This document shows, in pieces, positions 17,366 to 26,543 of a stretch of 64,000 bases of DNA. The DNA comes from Alkalihalophilus marmarensis DSM 21297 (GTDB lineage Bacteria; Bacillota; Bacilli; Bacillales; Bacillaceae_D). The stretch covers positions 19,480-83,479 of the forward strand of contig NZ_ATAE01000034.1 of the NCBI RefSeq assembly GCF_000474275.2, written 5' to 3'. Position 1 is the first letter of the stretch, and every line of letters begins with the position of its first letter. Made by a program: the position numbers and the translations under genes. The notes under the pieces were generated by a model that was given only the letters and a program-made list of their open reading frames with translations, had not been told where the DNA came from and did not search any database.

Positions 17366-17403
17366 AAGAAATACAAAGGAACTTCCTTTGTATTTCTTTT
17401 TTT
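17366..17403 (+). terminator. Intra-operon terminator/attenuator before the permease
   Basis: A 16-bp perfect stem (AAGAAATACAAAGGAA pairing with its complement over a 2-nt CT loop) ends in a T run. It lies between the binding protein and the permease and could set their stoichiometry. Confidence 0.8.
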
Positions 17404-17429
17404 GAGAACCTTAATAAAGGAGGGGTAGT

Positions 17430-18131
17430 ATGCTTGAATGGTTTAATCAAATTCAGTGGGAGTATCTATATGATCCGGAATTAGCGATGAATTCACTTCC
17501 TTTTTTACTTGAAGGATTAAAAGTAACCATGATAATTGCTCTGTTCAGTATGGTTTTTGCTCTCATTTTAGGATTGCTTTTAGGGATTGCGCGGATGTCG
17601 AAGTTCTGGTTTATCAGATGGCCCGCTAGAATCTATATTTCATTTATGAGGGGAACGCCTTTACTCGTATTTATCTTTATCCTTTATTATGGCATTCCGG
17701 TACTAGGTGTTGAATTTAAGAGTGCTATTGTTGCAGGGATTGTTGGAATCAGTCTTAACTTTGCTGCTTACAATGCCGAAGTGGTTAGATCAGCCATCAT
17801 GTCCGTTCCGCGTGGTCAATGGGAGGCAGCTGCTTCACTGCAAATGAGTTATGTTCAAACATTAAGAAGGGTCATTATCCCTCAAGCAACACGAATTGCC
17901 TTGCCGCCTACTTTTAATATTTTTATGGACATCGTGAAAGGTACCTCTCTTGCGTCGGTTATTACTGTCCAAGAATTATTGTACAGCTCAAGACTTGTGG
18001 CTGGCCGTACGTTTGATAGTATGACGATGTATATAACAGCCGCTCTTATTTATTGGGTGGTATGTATTATTATCGGTTATTTCCAAGAAAGATTAGAGAA
18101 GAGATATAATCGTTACTTAAGTAAGCGATAA
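17430..18131 (+). CDS. Polar amino-acid ABC transporter permease
   Basis: 233-aa HisM/TcyB-like permease with four to five helices. The N-terminal His/Glu/Gln/Arg/opine permease signature is seen ([20 protein letters not shown]), and the EAA loop is [20 protein letters not shown], the docking site for the ATPase. The start at 17430 follows AAAGGAGGGGTAGT. It is 13 bases upstream of the ATPase gene. A single permease gene implies a homodimeric channel. Confidence 0.88.
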   Translation: MLEWFNQIQWEYLYDPELAMNSLPFLLEGLKVTMIIALFSMVFALILGLLLGIARMSKFWFIRWPARIYISFMRGTPLLVFIFILYYGIPVLGVEFKSAIVAGIVGISLNFAAYNAEVVRSAIMSVPRGQWEAAASLQMSYVQTLRRVIIPQATRIALPPTFNIFMDIVKGTSLASVITVQELLYSSRLVAGRTFDSMTMYITAALIYWVVCIIIGYFQERLEKRYNRYLSKR

Positions 18132-18144
18132 AGGAGGACTCAAA

Positions 18145-18885
18145 ATGATTAATGTATCTAAGCTTAATAAAAAGTTTGACGACAATACCGTTTTAGAGTC
18201 TATAGACTTTTCTGTTGAAAAAGGGGAAGTGGTTTGTTTAATAGGGCCTTCAGGTTCCGGTAAAACAACTCTTCTTCGCTGCTTAAATGTGTTAGAACTG
18301 CCTAACAGCGGTACGATCACAATAGGTGAGAAAAAAGTAAAATTTGGAGCAAAGAATGTTTCCAAAAAAGATATAAGTGAGCTGCGCGCTTATAGCGGGA
18401 TGGTCTTTCAAGGCTTTCATCTCTTTCCGCACAAAACGGTCATGGAAAATATCATAGAGGCTCCTTTAACCGTTAAGAAAGCTAGAAAGAGTACTGTTCT
18501 TGCAGATGGGGAGAAGCTTTTAAAGAAAGTAGGCATGTTTGAACATAAGGATAAGTATCCAGATGCGTTATCAGGAGGACAGCAGCAGCGCGTGGCTATA
18601 GCTAGAGCACTAATGATGAATCCTGATGTCATGTTGTTTGATGAGCCAACTTCAGCACTAGATCCGCAGCTCGTAGGTGAAGTTCTCAGAGTTATCGAAG
18701 AGCTGGCCAAAGAAGGACAGACGATGGTAATCGTAACGCATGAAATGAATTTTGCAAAACGAGTGGCTGATAAAGTATTCTTTATGGATGGCGGGTTCAT
18801 AGTGGAGGAAGGTAAGGCAAGAGAGCTGCTTGAACATCCGAAAGAAGCTCGTACGCGAGAATTCTTACAGCTATTAGGCGAATAA
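18145..18885 (+). CDS. Polar amino-acid ABC transporter ATP-binding protein
   Basis: 246-aa ABC ATPase with Walker [11 protein letters not shown]-loop in [14 protein letters not shown], signature [15 protein letters not shown], Walker [14 protein letters not shown] and the switch His in [10 protein letters not shown]. It resembles TcyC/GlnQ. The spacing to the permease gene (13 bp with AAAGGAGG) and shared direction show an operon. Confidence 0.9.
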   Translation: MINVSKLNKKFDDNTVLESIDFSVEKGEVVCLIGPSGSGKTTLLRCLNVLELPNSGTITIGEKKVKFGAKNVSKKDISELRAYSGMVFQGFHLFPHKTVMENIIEAPLTVKKARKSTVLADGEKLLKKVGMFEHKDKYPDALSGGQQQRVAIARALMMNPDVMLFDEPTSALDPQLVGEVLRVIEELAKEGQTMVIVTHEMNFAKRVADKVFFMDGGFIVEEGKARELLEHPKEARTREFLQLLGE

Positions 18886-18897
18886 CTCTGAAAACTA

Positions 18898-18926
18898 TTG
18901 ACATTTCTTTAATCCTTTATTATGAT
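18898..18926 (+). promoter_or_regulatory. Sigma-A promoter of the S-box leader
   Basis: TTGACA (18898-18903), 17-nt spacer, TATGAT (18921-18926). Transcription would start shortly before the riboswitch aptamer. Confidence 0.75.
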
Positions 18927-18958
18927 GAAATAACTTAGAAAATTTGAATAGTTTAAAA

Positions 18959-19120
18959 CTCTTATCAAGAGCGACCGAGGGACAGGCCCTATGACGTCCG
19001 GCAACCTCTAAGTTTATACTTAGTCGGTGCTAAATCCTGCAGAGCTATGGCTCTGAAAGATAAGAGGTGCGATCTTAATTGTCAAACCTCTTTCTGAATA
19101 GGAAGAGGTTTTTATTTTTG
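18959..19120 (+). promoter_or_regulatory. SAM-I (S-box) riboswitch with terminator
   Basis: P1 is CTCTTATC (18959-18966) pairing with GATAAGAG (19059-19066). Core S-box sequences are visible: CAAGAGCGACCGAGGGAC, GGCCCTATGACGTCCGGCAA, CGGTGCTAAATCCTGCAGA and TGAAAGATAAGAG. The terminator hairpin AACCTCTTTC-TGAATA-GGAAGAGGTT plus T run is at 19084-19116. The 3' strand of P1 (AAGAGGT) can pair with ACCTCTT of the terminator to form the antiterminator. High SAM should therefore stop transcription of metNIQ. Confidence 0.95.
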
Positions 19121-19208
19121 GTTTTACGGAAGTGGATAAGAACTAGAACCAACATATTTACAAAGTTGAGTTTTCAAATAAGATTACTTAGTTTCTGAGG
19201 TGGAAATC

Positions 19209-20222
19209 ATGATAGCGGTCAAGAATGTCATCAAAGAATATAAAACAAAAAAGGGCCTGATTAAAGGTGTGGATAATGTCAGCCTTGAGGTTGAAAAAGG
19301 AGAAATTTTCGGTATTGTCGGGTATAGCGGAGCAGGAAAGAGTTCACTTTTACGCTGCCTTAATCTAATGGAGAAGCCAACCTCTGGAGAAATCTATGTA
19401 GATGGGGTGAACCTAGTCTCATTAAAAGCTAGTAAGTTGCGAGAGGCTAGACAGAAAATAGGAATGATCTTTCAACATTTTTATCTCGCATCATCTAAAA
19501 CGGTATTTGATAATGTCTTTTTCGCCTTAAAGGCTGCTGGGAAATCAAAAGCTGAAAGTGAAAAGAAAGTTCTAGAATTACTTGATTTAGTCGGCCTTTC
19601 TGATAAAGCGCAGCACTACCCGAGCCAGTTAAGTGGCGGTCAAAAGCAGAGAGTCGGTATTGCAAGAGCGCTGGCAAATGATCCAAAGGTTCTCCTTTGT
19701 GATGAAGCAACCTCTGCCCTTGATCCAAGCACAACCCAGTCCATCTTAAAACTGTTAAAAAGTATAAACGAAAAGCTAGGTCTTACGATTGTTCTCATCA
19801 CTCATGAGATGGAAGTGGTAAAAGAGATATGTGACCGAATGGCTGTGATGGAAAACGGGAAGGTTATCGAGCTTGGAAGTGTGTATCAACTGTTTGCTAA
19901 GCCAAAAGAAAAGCTGACAAAAGAATTTATCGATGGCGTCATGCAGTTTAAGCTCCCGCAAACATTAATGAACACATGCCTAGGGACGATCATAAAGATT
20001 CATTTTCAAGGAGAGGTCGCGCTCGAATCCGTTGTTTCTGATGTGTTAAAAGGATTTGATATAAAAGGAAATATACTGCACGGGAAAATTGAATACATCA
20101 AAGAAGTGCCGCTCGGGGTCTTCATTATGGAACTGATAGGGGACCAAGAAGAAATTGATAAGGTTATCTCTTACTTAGATGAAAAAGCGGTCGGGGTGGA
20201 GGTGATTACGAATGACAATTGA
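19209..20222 (+). CDS. metN: Methionine ABC transporter ATP-binding protein MetN
   Basis: 337 aa from ATG 19209, chosen over the in-frame GTG at 19200 because TGAGGTGG sits at proper distance. Walker A GYSGAGKSS, signature LSGGQKQRVGIARAL and Walker B VLLCDEATSALDP are followed by a C-terminal ~90-residue NIL/ACT-like domain (ending KAVGVEVITND) that binds methionine for trans-inhibition in this family. The S-box leader and metI-metQ downstream fix the substrate as methionine. It overlaps metI by 11 bases. Confidence 0.95.
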   Translation: MIAVKNVIKEYKTKKGLIKGVDNVSLEVEKGEIFGIVGYSGAGKSSLLRCLNLMEKPTSGEIYVDGVNLVSLKASKLREARQKIGMIFQHFYLASSKTVFDNVFFALKAAGKSKAESEKKVLELLDLVGLSDKAQHYPSQLSGGQKQRVGIARALANDPKVLLCDEATSALDPSTTQSILKLLKSINEKLGLTIVLITHEMEVVKEICDRMAVMENGKVIELGSVYQLFAKPKEKLTKEFIDGVMQFKLPQTLMNTCLGTIIKIHFQGEVALESVVSDVLKGFDIKGNILHGKIEYIKEVPLGVFIMELIGDQEEIDKVISYLDEKAVGVEVITNDN

Positions 20223-20877
20223 TACATTTATTCAATTGCTGCCAGAATTAAATAAAGCTTTTATTCAAACAGTCATTATGGTCGGGATCTCCCTTTCCAT
20301 TGCTATTCTTGTCGGCCTTCCTGTAGGAATTCTGCTATATGTCACGGATAAAGGGTTATTTTTAGAAAATGTATGGATCAAAAGCATCCTTGGACTGATT
20401 GTAAACTTAATTCGCTCGATCCCATTTATTATCTTACTAGTCGCATTAATTCCATTAACACAAGCCATTGTGGGCGGTACAATTGGGCCGGTGGCAGCCT
20501 CTGTTTCTTTATCGGTAGCAGCGATTCCTTTCTTTGCAAGGTTAGTAGAATCATCGATGCGGAAAATTGATAAGGGGGTAGTTGAAGCGGCTATATCAGT
20601 CGGAGCAAGCCCTTGGCTGATTATTAAAGATATTTTATTAACTGAAGCAAAACCAGGAATCGTACAAGGAATTACAATTACAACCATCAGTCTTATCGGA
20701 TACTCTGCTATGGCCGGGGTTGTCGGCGGCGGCGGGATTGGTGACTTAGCCATTCGTTTTGGCTACTACCGTTATGATGAGGCTGTGATGTTTACAACCA
20801 TTATCATTTTAATTGTGCTCGTCCAGGTTATCCAATACACGGGTGACTTGATTGCAAAAACAATAGATAAGAGATAA
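20212..20877 (+). CDS. metI: Methionine ABC transporter permease MetI
   Basis: 221-aa permease with about five helices. The EAA loop is VVEAAISVGASPWLIIKDIL, and the C-terminal part holds AMAGVVGGGGIGDLAIRFGYY, typical of MetI. It is translationally coupled to metN. Confidence 0.95.
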   Translation: MTIDTFIQLLPELNKAFIQTVIMVGISLSIAILVGLPVGILLYVTDKGLFLENVWIKSILGLIVNLIRSIPFIILLVALIPLTQAIVGGTIGPVAASVSLSVAAIPFFARLVESSMRKIDKGVVEAAISVGASPWLIIKDILLTEAKPGIVQGITITTISLIGYSAMAGVVGGGGIGDLAIRFGYYRYDEAVMFTTIIILIVLVQVIQYTGDLIAKTIDKR

Positions 20878-20903
20878 AAATAGGAGAACAGGGGAGATAA
20901 AAG

Positions 20904-21734
20904 ATGAAAAAATTAAAAACAGTATTACTATCAGCATTATTAGTAGGAGCACTAGCAGCGTGTGGTTCAGGGGAAACAGAGGAAACATCAGCTGCAGCAG
21001 AAGATAAATCAAAGATTACATTTGGCTCAACTGCCGGTCCATACAGTGATATGGTAAGTAAAGCAATCAAGCCTGTGTTAGAAGAAAAAGGGTATGAAGT
21101 AGAAGTCGTAGAATTTAGTGATTATGTACAGCCAAACATTGCATTAAACAACGGTTCTATTGATGCGAACCTATTCCAGCATAAAATTTACATGGATAAC
21201 TTTGCTGAAGAAAATAATATGGAACTTTCAGAAATAATTGTTGTACCGACTGCACCAATGGGAATTTACTCTAATAAGTATGACTCTCTGGATGAAATTG
21301 AAGAAGGTACGCAAATTGCTATCCCAAATGACCCAACGAATGCTGCTCGTGCCTTTTTAATTCTTGAAGAAGAGGGATTAATCAAGGTCGATCCAGACGT
21401 GAATCCACTCGTCATTTCAGAGCGTGACGTAATCGAAAACCCTAAAAATATTGTGTTCCAGCCAATTGAAGCAGGCCAGCTGCCACGAGCTGTAGATTCT
21501 GTAGACTTATCAGCTGTACCAGGAAACTTTGCACTCTCAGCTAATATGGACCTTCTTGATGCATTAAAGCTTGAAACGATGCCTGATGAGTATCGAAACC
21601 GTGTCGTTGTAAGCACAGAAAATCTTGACCAGTCATTTGTTGAAGATATTAAAGAAGCTGTAGAATCGAGTGAATTTGAAGAAGTAATTGATAGTGAATT
21701 TGAAGGCTTTGGAAAACCAGAGTGGATGGAGTAA
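20904..21734 (+). CDS. metQ: Methionine-binding lipoprotein MetQ
   Basis: 276-aa NlpA-family lipoprotein with basic start and lipobox GALAAC (Cys20). The fold begins ITFGSTAGPYSDMVSKAIKP. Conserved stretches are LNNGSIDANLFQHKIYMDNF and IAIPNDPTNAARAFLILEEE. Third gene of the S-box controlled metNIQ operon, 26 bp after metI; a terminator follows. Confidence 0.94.
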   Translation: MKKLKTVLLSALLVGALAACGSGETEETSAAAEDKSKITFGSTAGPYSDMVSKAIKPVLEEKGYEVEVVEFSDYVQPNIALNNGSIDANLFQHKIYMDNFAEENNMELSEIIVVPTAPMGIYSNKYDSLDEIEEGTQIAIPNDPTNAARAFLILEEEGLIKVDPDVNPLVISERDVIENPKNIVFQPIEAGQLPRAVDSVDLSAVPGNFALSANMDLLDALKLETMPDEYRNRVVVSTENLDQSFVEDIKEAVESSEFEEVIDSEFEGFGKPEWME

Positions 21735-21744
21735 AAGTCACTTA

Positions 21745-21774
21745 GAGAAGGCGCTGTAATCAGCGTCTTCTTTT
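21745..21774 (+). terminator. Terminator of metNIQ
   Basis: AGAAGGCGCTG-TAAT-CAGCGTCTTCT (one G-T pair) then TTTT. Confidence 0.75.
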
Positions 21775-21960
21775 GTTTATAGAGAGAGGTGAAGGTGAGT
21801 ACTATACAATTTGAAGTTAGGAGGGTACTTGATGTGTATCTCATTTACAGCGGGGTATCAGCAGGTTAAACAAACGTTTAATTAATAGAAATTGAACCAT
21901 CCATTAAAGGGGAGAATGATGAGGGAAAAGAGTCATGCTCCTTACACAGCGAGCAATAAG

Positions 21961-21998
21961 AAAGCTGACTTATGAAATAACATAAGTCAGCTTTTCTA
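21961..21998. terminator. Bidirectional terminator after the family-5 binding protein
   Basis: AAAGCTGACTTATG pairs with CATAAGTCAGCTTT over a 6-nt loop. On the minus strand it follows the binding-protein stop closely. Confidence 0.7.
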
Positions 21999-22002
21999 CG
22001 TT

Positions 22003-23607
22003 TTAACGATTCAATTCTACATCACGTAAGAATAAAGTTGTACTTGGGAACTGCCAGAATCCTTCTACATCATCACGCACACCTGCGATAATTTCAGGGA
22101 AGTAAAGGTAGGCATATGGAGATTCTGCGGCTAGTTCATTTTGTGCAGCCTCATAAAAATCTAGGCGTTCTTGATCATCAGTTGCCTCACGTGCTTGTTG
22201 TAATAAGGAATCAATTTCTTCGTTATCAATAAATGAACGGTTGCCAGCAGGACCTTTGTTAGCTGAGTGGAAGACTGGATATAATCCGTAGTCGCCATCA
22301 AGTGTAACGGTCCCCCAGCTGCCTAAGAACAGCTCAGATTGGCCTTGGCCTGCACGTTCTAAATACGTACCGAACTCATAGGTGTCAATTTCAATGTCTA
22401 TCCCAATTTCAGCAAGCTGATATTGCAGAGCTTGTGCAAGATCTTGGCGTTCACGATCATCGTCAGTCAAAATGGTTGTTTGGAAACCATCAGGGAAACC
22501 AGCTTCGGCTAAGAGTTCTTTTGCTTGTTCAGGATCATGCTCAATACGGTCAATATCATCACTGTATCCGAATACATCCGGCGCAATTGGTCCGTCTGCA
22601 ATGACTCCAGTACCATCTAACACCCCATCAATTAGGGCTTGCTTATCTACTGCCATATGAAGAGCACGTCTTACATTTACATCGTCAAATGGCTCTACTT
22701 CAGTATTGAATCCTAGGTAAACCATCCGCGTTGAGTTTGATTGTTGGACAGACGTTTCAGCACCATTTTCTACTCGTGAAACATCACTTGGGTTTACAGG
22801 AAATATGATGTCCACGCCGCCAGTTTCAAGCTCGGCAATACGCGTCAAGTCTTCTGGGATAACGGTGAATGTGACAGAGTCAACTTTCGCTTTTTCCTCA
22901 TGCCAGTAGTCCTCATTTTTTACTAAAGTAACAGATTGTCCAGGGCTGCGTTCTTCAAATTTAAAATACCCTGTACCAGCTGGCGCTTCATTAACAGTAG
23001 AGAAAGGCTGGCCGCCGTTTTCCATTGCCTCATATGAAGCTTCAATTGATTCTAGACTGATAATGCTCCCGCCTGGGTGAGCAAGATGTGCAGGCAGAGA
23101 GGCGAATGGGAATTCCGTTTCAATATGTACCGTATACTCATCTTCTACTGTTACGTCCGTAATCATCCCAAATAAGAAAGAGACAGGAGAGGCCACTTCT
23201 GGATCGCGAACACGATCTAAGTTCGCTTTAACTACCTCTGCATTTAATTCAGAATCGTCATGAAACGTAACACCTTGACGGATCTTAGCTTCCCACGTCG
23301 TGTCATCAATCTGCTCAAAGCTTTCTGCTAATGCAGGTTGAATGGTAAGGTCTGTTTCCATATGTACGAGTCGGTCATAAATTGTTGAGTTAATAGAGTT
23401 TGACACATTCTCGTTGGCACCATGAGGATCAAGTGAAACAGGGTCTGACATAACGGCTACTTTCAGATCGCCTCCTCCTGTATTTTCTCCTGTTTCTCCT
23501 CCATCACTAGAAGGGTCATTAGAGGGTTCACTGCTGCAAGCAACTAGCCCTGCGCTTAGTACCGATAAAATGGCTGCAGACTTCAAAAATTTTGATAGTT
23601 TCTTCAT
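22003..23607 (-). CDS. Peptide/nickel/glutathione-type ABC binding lipoprotein (family 5)
   Basis: 534-aa family 5 extracellular binding protein. Lipobox GLVAC (Cys24) and an acidic/Gly linker precede LKVAVMSDPVSLDPHGANEN. Further marks are YDRLVHMETDLTIQPALAES and WEAKIRQGVTFHDDSELNAE. Layout and N-terminus recall GsiB/DppE-like proteins binding glutathione or dipeptides; ligand not determined. There are no permease or ATPase genes next to it, so it must use a transporter encoded elsewhere. It is transcribed alone, divergent from the pyrimidine locus, and could also feed that pathway; this is only positional. Confidence 0.83.
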   Translation of the reverse strand: MKKLSKFLKSAAILSVLSAGLVACSSEPSNDPSSDGGETGENTGGGDLKVAVMSDPVSLDPHGANENVSNSINSTIYDRLVHMETDLTIQPALAESFEQIDDTTWEAKIRQGVTFHDDSELNAEVVKANLDRVRDPEVASPVSFLFGMITDVTVEDEYTVHIETEFPFASLPAHLAHPGGSIISLESIEASYEAMENGGQPFSTVNEAPAGTGYFKFEERSPGQSVTLVKNEDYWHEEKAKVDSVTFTVIPEDLTRIAELETGGVDIIFPVNPSDVSRVENGAETSVQQSNSTRMVYLGFNTEVEPFDDVNVRRALHMAVDKQALIDGVLDGTGVIADGPIAPDVFGYSDDIDRIEHDPEQAKELLAEAGFPDGFQTTILTDDDRERQDLAQALQYQLAEIGIDIEIDTYEFGTYLERAGQGQSELFLGSWGTVTLDGDYGLYPVFHSANKGPAGNRSFIDNEEIDSLLQQAREATDDQERLDFYEAAQNELAAESPYAYLYFPEIIAGVRDDVEGFWQFPSTTLFLRDVELNR

Positions 23608-24164
23608 GATTAATCTCCTCTCAGATGAATTAAATAGACAATAATCTACTAAAAGTACAAAGAATTGCTAAGAAAACTATAGCTTAATAGTGTGGATAAA
23701 GTCAATTTAGTATTTTCAAAATAATAAATTTTCTAACAAATTAGCGCACAAAAACTGAGCTCTCTATTAATTTCGACATGTTTCACGGGAAACATGTCAA
23801 TTAAATGGTAATGACTATCAATTCAAGTAGATATATGTTGAAGGATTCTTCTACCACACAAAAGGGATTCATCAGATCTTTCTGGAATGTTTCATGAGTG
23901 AAGACGACAACAAATGTTTAAAGATTGAGAGATAACCTTACATTAATACGAAAAACAGCCTAGCTGCGTGGTAGGATAACGCTCAAGGAAATGTGCTTTT
24001 TACAAAATGATAAACAAAAGTATTCAAGGGTTTAACACTTTGTATGATGTATTTGTCCTGACTCACACGTAGAATTGATATTGAAGTCAAACTATTCTAA
24101 TAATTTCGATTTGTATCATTTTACTTATTGTGAAATAACTTAACTTTGCTTAGGGGGAATTAAG
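23608..24164. other. 557-bp divergent regulatory region
   Basis: No convincing gene. It separates the orphan binding protein (leftward) from the pyrimidine-degradation operon (rightward), so both promoters lie here. It holds a strong 24-bp inverted repeat resembling parS (23775-23798) and a weak Fur-like match TGGTAATGACTATCA (23806-23820, 12 of 14). The rest is AT-rich with no further structure I can support. Confidence 0.55.
23775..23798. promoter_or_regulatory. 24-bp inverted repeat resembling a ParB parS site
   Basis: GACATGTTTC-ACGG-GAAACATGTC. The inner 16 bases TGTTTCACGGGAAACA (23779-23794) differ from the Bacillus parS pattern TGTTNCACGTGAAACA by one base (T to G in the central CACGTG). 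Alternatively it is the operator of a local regulator for either divergent gene. Confidence 0.5.
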
Positions 24165-25055
24165 ATGTCAGATCACGTAAAAATTGGACTAATTCAAGCC
24201 TCAAATGATGTACACGGCGATGAGCCAGTAGCGGTTCATAAAGAGAAAGCCATTGAAAAGCATATTAAGTTAATTCGTGAAGCTAAAGCAAAGGGTGCTC
24301 AAATTATATGTCTGCAGGAAATATTCTATGGCCCGTACTTCTGTTCTGAACAGAAAACAAAATGGTATGAGGCGGCAGAAGAAATCCCGAATGGCCCGAC
24401 TACACGGTTGTTTCAAGATTTAGCAAAGGAACTTGAAATTGTTATTGTTCTTCCAATCTATGAGCGGGAAGGCATTGCTACTTACTATAATACGGCTGCA
24501 GTGATCGATGCGGACGGTTCTTATTTAGGGAAATACCGCAAACAACATATTCCTCATGTAGGTGTCGGGGAAGAGGGTTACGGTTTCTGGGAGAAGTATT
24601 ACTTTAAGCCAGGAAATATGGGTTACCCAGTCTTTGATACAGCTTATGCAAAAGTAGGGGTCTACATCTGTTATGATCGTCATTTTCCAGAAGGTGCTAG
24701 ATTACTAGGCTTGAACGGGGCAGAGATTGTCTTTAATCCATCAGCCACTGTTGCTGGTTTATCTGAATACTTATGGAAGCTAGAGCAGCCAGCCCATGCT
24801 GTTGCAAATGGCTATTATTTAGGTGCCATCAACCGTGTCGGAATGGAAGCGCCATGGAATATGGGCGAGTTCTACGGACAGTCCTATCTAGTAAACCCTC
24901 GCGGACAAATGGTTGCTGTTGCAAGCCGTGATCAAGATGAGGTCATTATTGGTGAAATGGACAAGAAAATGATTCGAGAAGTACGAGATACATGGCAGTT
25001 CTACAGAGACCGCAGACCAGAGACATATGATGATATGACGGCTCTTCTTCCTTAA
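24165..25055 (+). CDS. Beta-ureidopropionase (nitrilase superfamily)
   Basis: 296-aa nitrilase-fold amidase expected to hydrolyse N-carbamoyl-beta-alanine to beta-alanine, CO2 and ammonia, the third step of reductive pyrimidine breakdown. The Glu-Lys-Cys triad is visible in CLQEIFYGPYF (Glu), GKYRKQHIPH (Lys) and VYICYDRHFPEGARLLG (Cys). The start at 24165 follows TAGGGGGAATTAAG. N-carbamoyl-D-amino-acid hydrolases are close relatives, but preTA and a dihydropyrimidinase downstream favour the pyrimidine role. Confidence 0.87.
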   Translation: MSDHVKIGLIQASNDVHGDEPVAVHKEKAIEKHIKLIREAKAKGAQIICLQEIFYGPYFCSEQKTKWYEAAEEIPNGPTTRLFQDLAKELEIVIVLPIYEREGIATYYNTAAVIDADGSYLGKYRKQHIPHVGVGEEGYGFWEKYYFKPGNMGYPVFDTAYAKVGVYICYDRHFPEGARLLGLNGAEIVFNPSATVAGLSEYLWKLEQPAHAVANGYYLGAINRVGMEAPWNMGEFYGQSYLVNPRGQMVAVASRDQDEVIIGEMDKKMIREVRDTWQFYRDRRPETYDDMTALLP

Positions 25056-25145
25056 AAATAACATAAGAGCGTTCTGCATATGATCGTAGCTTATGCAGAA
25101 CGTCTTTCCATCTTAATTAGTTTAGATATTAAAGGAGGTCTTTCA

Positions 25146-26519
25146 TTGAGTGAGCAACGTTTAATGTTAACGGTAGAAGACTTAGAAAAGCAGTTTCAAG
25201 AGGCTCATCCTGGACTGACAAATAGAGAAGCAGTTGAAGAAGCAAACCGCTGTTTATTTTGTTATGACGCACCCTGTATTACCGCTTGTCCGACAAGTAT
25301 AGATATTCCTAAATTCATTAAGAAAATCTCCTCTGGGAATATGTTGGGATCTGCTAAAACGATTATGACGGCAAACCCAGTCGGTGCAAGCTGTTCACGT
25401 GTATGTCCAACAGAAGAGCTCTGTGAAGGGGCATGTGTCCTAAACCATTCAACTAAGCCGATTATGATTGGGGATTTGCAAAGGTATGCAACTGATTGGG
25501 CAATGAAAAATGAACAAGTTCTCTTTAAAGCCGGAAAGAAGAACGGAAAAACGGTTGCAATTGTTGGAGGGGGTCCTGCCGGCTTATCAGCTGCTCGTGA
25601 ACTAGCTCTTATCGGGTATGATGTCACGATTTATGAAGCTGAAAAAGAAGCGGGCGGGCTGAATACCTATGGGATCGTTTCTTTCCGCTTGCCACAGCGC
25701 GTGTCTTTCTGGGAAGTAGATCAAGTAAAGAGTCTTGATGTGAAGATTAAAACGAATATGCGAATTGGAGAAGATGTTCCTGTATCAGAGCTGGTAGCCA
25801 ATTATGATGCGGTTGTCCTTGCGATTGGAATGTCTAAGGTGCCGGATTTAGGAATAGAGGGTGAAGAGCTAGATGGTGTTCATGATGCGATTGACTTTGT
25901 TAAAGCAACGAAATCAGGCCAGCTGACAGAAGAGTACATCGGTAAAAAGGTAGTGGTCATTGGTGCTGGAAACACAGCGGTGGATGGTGCGACATGTTCT
26001 GTTCGTCTTGGCGCAGAAAACGTTAAAATCCTCTACCGCAGAACACTGGCAGAAATGACGGCTTATGATTTTGAATATGAATTTGCAAAGCAAGATGGAG
26101 TCGAATTCCGCTGGTTAACTGCTCCTAAGCGTATTATCGGTGATGAGAACGGGAAAGTGAAAGCGATCGAGTGCATCAAAATGGAGCTGGGTGAACCGAG
26201 TGAAGATGGACGAAGAAGACCAGTACCTGTAGAAGGGTCTGAGTTTACGTTAGAAGTTGATGCGGTGATTAAGGCAATCGGCCAAACTCGCTATATTGAC
26301 TTAATCGAGCAGTTTGGATTAGAGCATGACGGCGGAGTAGTAAAGGTAAATATGGAAGACTTTACGACATCCAACGAAAAGGTCTTTGCATGTGGTGATG
26401 TGATCTTCGGTAAAGGTCAAGGAGAAGCAATGGTTGTAACAGCGGCAGAACAAGGAAAACAGACAGCATATGCGCTGCATCAAAAACTATCTAAAAACAT
26501 GCAGGAAGAATCGGCTTAA
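25146..26519 (+). CDS. preT: NAD-dependent dihydropyrimidine dehydrogenase, flavin subunit PreT
   Basis: 457 aa from TTG 25146, which follows AAAGGAGGTCTTTCA; a longer reading lacks a site. The N-terminus has clustered cysteines for Fe-S clusters (CLFCYDAPCITACPTSIDIP; CSRVCPTEELCEGAC), then the FAD-binding GGGPAGLSAARELA near residue 140 and an NAD(P)-binding GAGNTAVDGATCSVRLGAEN. It transfers electrons between NADH and PreA, which reduces uracil or thymine to the dihydro form. It is 24 bp upstream of preA. Confidence 0.93.
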   Translation: MSEQRLMLTVEDLEKQFQEAHPGLTNREAVEEANRCLFCYDAPCITACPTSIDIPKFIKKISSGNMLGSAKTIMTANPVGASCSRVCPTEELCEGACVLNHSTKPIMIGDLQRYATDWAMKNEQVLFKAGKKNGKTVAIVGGGPAGLSAARELALIGYDVTIYEAEKEAGGLNTYGIVSFRLPQRVSFWEVDQVKSLDVKIKTNMRIGEDVPVSELVANYDAVVLAIGMSKVPDLGIEGEELDGVHDAIDFVKATKSGQLTEEYIGKKVVVIGAGNTAVDGATCSVRLGAENVKILYRRTLAEMTAYDFEYEFAKQDGVEFRWLTAPKRIIGDENGKVKAIECIKMELGEPSEDGRRRPVPVEGSEFTLEVDAVIKAIGQTRYIDLIEQFGLEHDGGVVKVNMEDFTTSNEKVFACGDVIFGKGQGEAMVVTAAEQGKQTAYALHQKLSKNMQEESA

Positions 26520-26543
26520 CCCAAATTACGAGGAGGTAGTTGA

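Noticed and set aside
20265..20753. 162-codon open frame opposite metI
   Set aside because: Antisense shadow of metI, which has all family motifs and an S-box leader.
23806..23820. Fur box TGGTAATGACTATCA upstream of the family-5 binding protein
   Set aside because: 12 of 14 positions match, but it is about 200 bp from the start, there is no supporting promoter and the gene has no clear iron link; kept only as a note.
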